From positions 1 to 6,723 of the forward strand of contig JBOFIT010000033.1 of assembly GCA_051650305.1 (NCBI GenBank): DNA of 6,723 bases, given 5' to 3'. The notes under the pieces were generated by a model, which was not told the origin of the DNA, did not search any database, and saw only the letters and a program-made list of their open reading frames with translations. Position numbers and translations under genes: made by a program. Numbering within the stretch: position 1 is the stretch's first letter; each line of letters begins with the position of its first letter. Below are positions 5,804-6,723 of this stretch, in pieces. This DNA is from JBOFDK01 sp051650305 (lineage in GTDB: Bacteria > Bacillota > Clostridia > Lachnospirales > Cellulosilyticaceae).

Positions 5804-6667
5804 ATAAGCATTGACAAATATAGGCTCACTTAAACCTTTAATATCTATTTTATACACAGGAACAGCTTCTTCGTCTAGAATATGCATGCCCTCACTATTT
5901 TTCATACTATAACCAAGATCCACATTTTCTATGGTTAGGGGTGTTTGGTGCATCATTTGCTCATCAATATCAAAAAGTACTTTATCGATTGGGTCTAAAG
6001 GTTTTATTGTGCCTATTTTTTCTGCTATTTTTACCCCTTGCATTTCTGCATGTACTACACCTGCGGGTGTAATCTCCATATGAATATAGCTGTCAAAAAT
6101 TGGTAACTTGTTGTATACTTCATAATATGTCACAAAGGTCTTAGATGACTCTATTCTATAGTCAATTTTTACTTTTTTATTTGACTTTTTGATATCTATG
6201 GTATCTACAAAGTCTGCGGCAAGAGCTAGTGCTTTTTCTTTTTTCAGAGGCATTAGCATTTCTTCTACAGCCTTATGACGATAACAAATCGTACTTCCTT
6301 GAAAGACCAATTCCGCTTCTCCATAACTATACACCACGATATCTTCTTCGTAAGGCTCATCACTAGCTTTCTTGGAAATCATGATCTGGTCGTTATTTTT
6401 TCCAAAAACTTGCTTTACCACTTCTTCTTTCATCTTAGAATCCACAGGAATCGCTTCTAGCCATAAAGTCTTCACTGGACGGAAAGACTTTGGTAAGTCA
6501 CAATCCAGTACAATCCCTCTATCATTCAAAATACTTTTCGTCGTATCCATCCGCTCTTGTGAGATATCATAGGCCTTTACACTCTTCATATAGTTCCCAA
6601 TCCCCAAAAATAAGTTGACGATACAAAACATAATGATTAATGTATTCAGTGCTTTCTCCCAATTCAT
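5795..6667 (-). CDS. yycI: YycI (WalI)-like regulatory membrane protein of the WalRK system
   Basis: A 290-residue protein with a single N-terminal membrane span (about residues 7-25) after MNWEKA, and an extracytoplasmic remainder. This is the architecture and approximate length of YycI, which together with YycH modulates the WalK (YycG) sensor kinase controlling cell-wall homeostasis in Firmicutes. The likeness is in the start (MxWxKxxxxxIxxFxxxNxFL, then an EDIVVYSYGEAELVFQG-type strand) and the late block YYEVYNKLPIFDSYIHMEIT (181-200) with VVHAEMQG, followed by VDLGYSMKN and AVPVYKIDIKG near 249-278. The assignment is by remembered family pattern and context, not by search. ATG 6665-6667 is preceded by AAGGTG and GGTGAT elements, and the upstream gene stops 18 bases before, indicating an operon. 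The usual next gene, yycJ/walJ (a metallo-beta-lactamase-fold protein), is absent, and murA follows instead. Confidence 0.75.
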   Translation of the reverse strand: MNWEKALNTLIIMFCIVNLFLGIGNYMKSVKAYDISQERMDTTKSILNDRGIVLDCDLPKSFRPVKTLWLEAIPVDSKMKEEVVKQVFGKNNDQIMISKKASDEPYEEDIVVYSYGEAELVFQGSTICYRHKAVEEMLMPLKKEKALALAADFVDTIDIKKSNKKVKIDYRIESSKTFVTYYEVYNKLPIFDSYIHMEITPAGVVHAEMQGVKIAEKIGTIKPLDPIDKVLFDIDEQMMHQTPLTIENVDLGYSMKNSEGMHILDEEAVPVYKIDIKGLSEPIFVNAYTK

Positions 6668-6685
6668 CTTATCACCACACCTTCT

Positions 6686-6723
6686 TTATGGATAATACCA
6701 CTGTTCATTTAATTGTACACCTT
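6686..6723 (-). CDS. C-terminal end of an upstream gene, probably yycH-like (partial)
   Basis: On the minus strand one frame is open from the window edge to TAA at 6686-6688, encoding GVQLNEQWYYP as the last 11 residues. The other two frames hit stops earlier. The stop lies 18 bases before the yycI-like ATG with a ribosome binding site in between, as expected for adjacent operon genes. A YycH identity is inferred only from the usual yycH-yycI order, since the residues themselves are too few to show it. Confidence 0.5.
   Translation of the reverse strand, partial: GVQLNEQWYYP

Overview
This window looks like chromosomal DNA from a low-GC Gram-positive bacterium of the Clostridia, possibly near Lachnospirales. 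The lineage is an inference from the AT-rich intergenic DNA, strong AGGAGG-type ribosome binding sites, a lipobox-anchored substrate-binding protein, and YycI (WalI)-like and MurA proteins of Firmicutes type. No mobile element, CRISPR array, tRNA or rRNA was seen, and I found no sign of a novel defence or biosynthetic system. This is mostly an ordinary housekeeping and transport region.

Layout. Bases 1-114 hold the C-terminal end of an unidentified plus-strand gene. A convergent minus-strand gene (163-672) encodes a 169-residue protein of uncertain function and ends in a clear intrinsic terminator. A 321-base divergent intergenic region (673-993) contains a good sigma-A promoter and a leader of about 170 nt for the next operon. 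Bases 994-4325 carry a tight three-gene plus-strand operon of an oligopeptide/dipeptide-type ABC importer: a lipoprotein substrate-binding protein, then an OppB/DppB-like and an OppC/DppC-like permease. No ATPase gene is present, and a perfect 22-bp-stem terminator closes the operon. That terminator is shared with the convergent minus-strand murA gene (4391-5647). Upstream of murA, on the same strand, lie its own extended -10 promoter, a YycI-like gene (5795-6667), and the last codons of another gene (6686-6723) that by position is probably YycH-like.

How the genes fit together. The Opp/Dpp genes would supply the periplasm-side binding and membrane channel of a peptide (or similar small solute) importer, and must borrow ATPases encoded elsewhere. 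MurA makes the first committed step of peptidoglycan synthesis. YycH and YycI are membrane regulators of the WalK (YycG) kinase that controls cell-wall metabolism in Firmicutes, so the right-hand block has a cell-envelope theme. The usual yycJ/walJ gene is not between yycI and murA.
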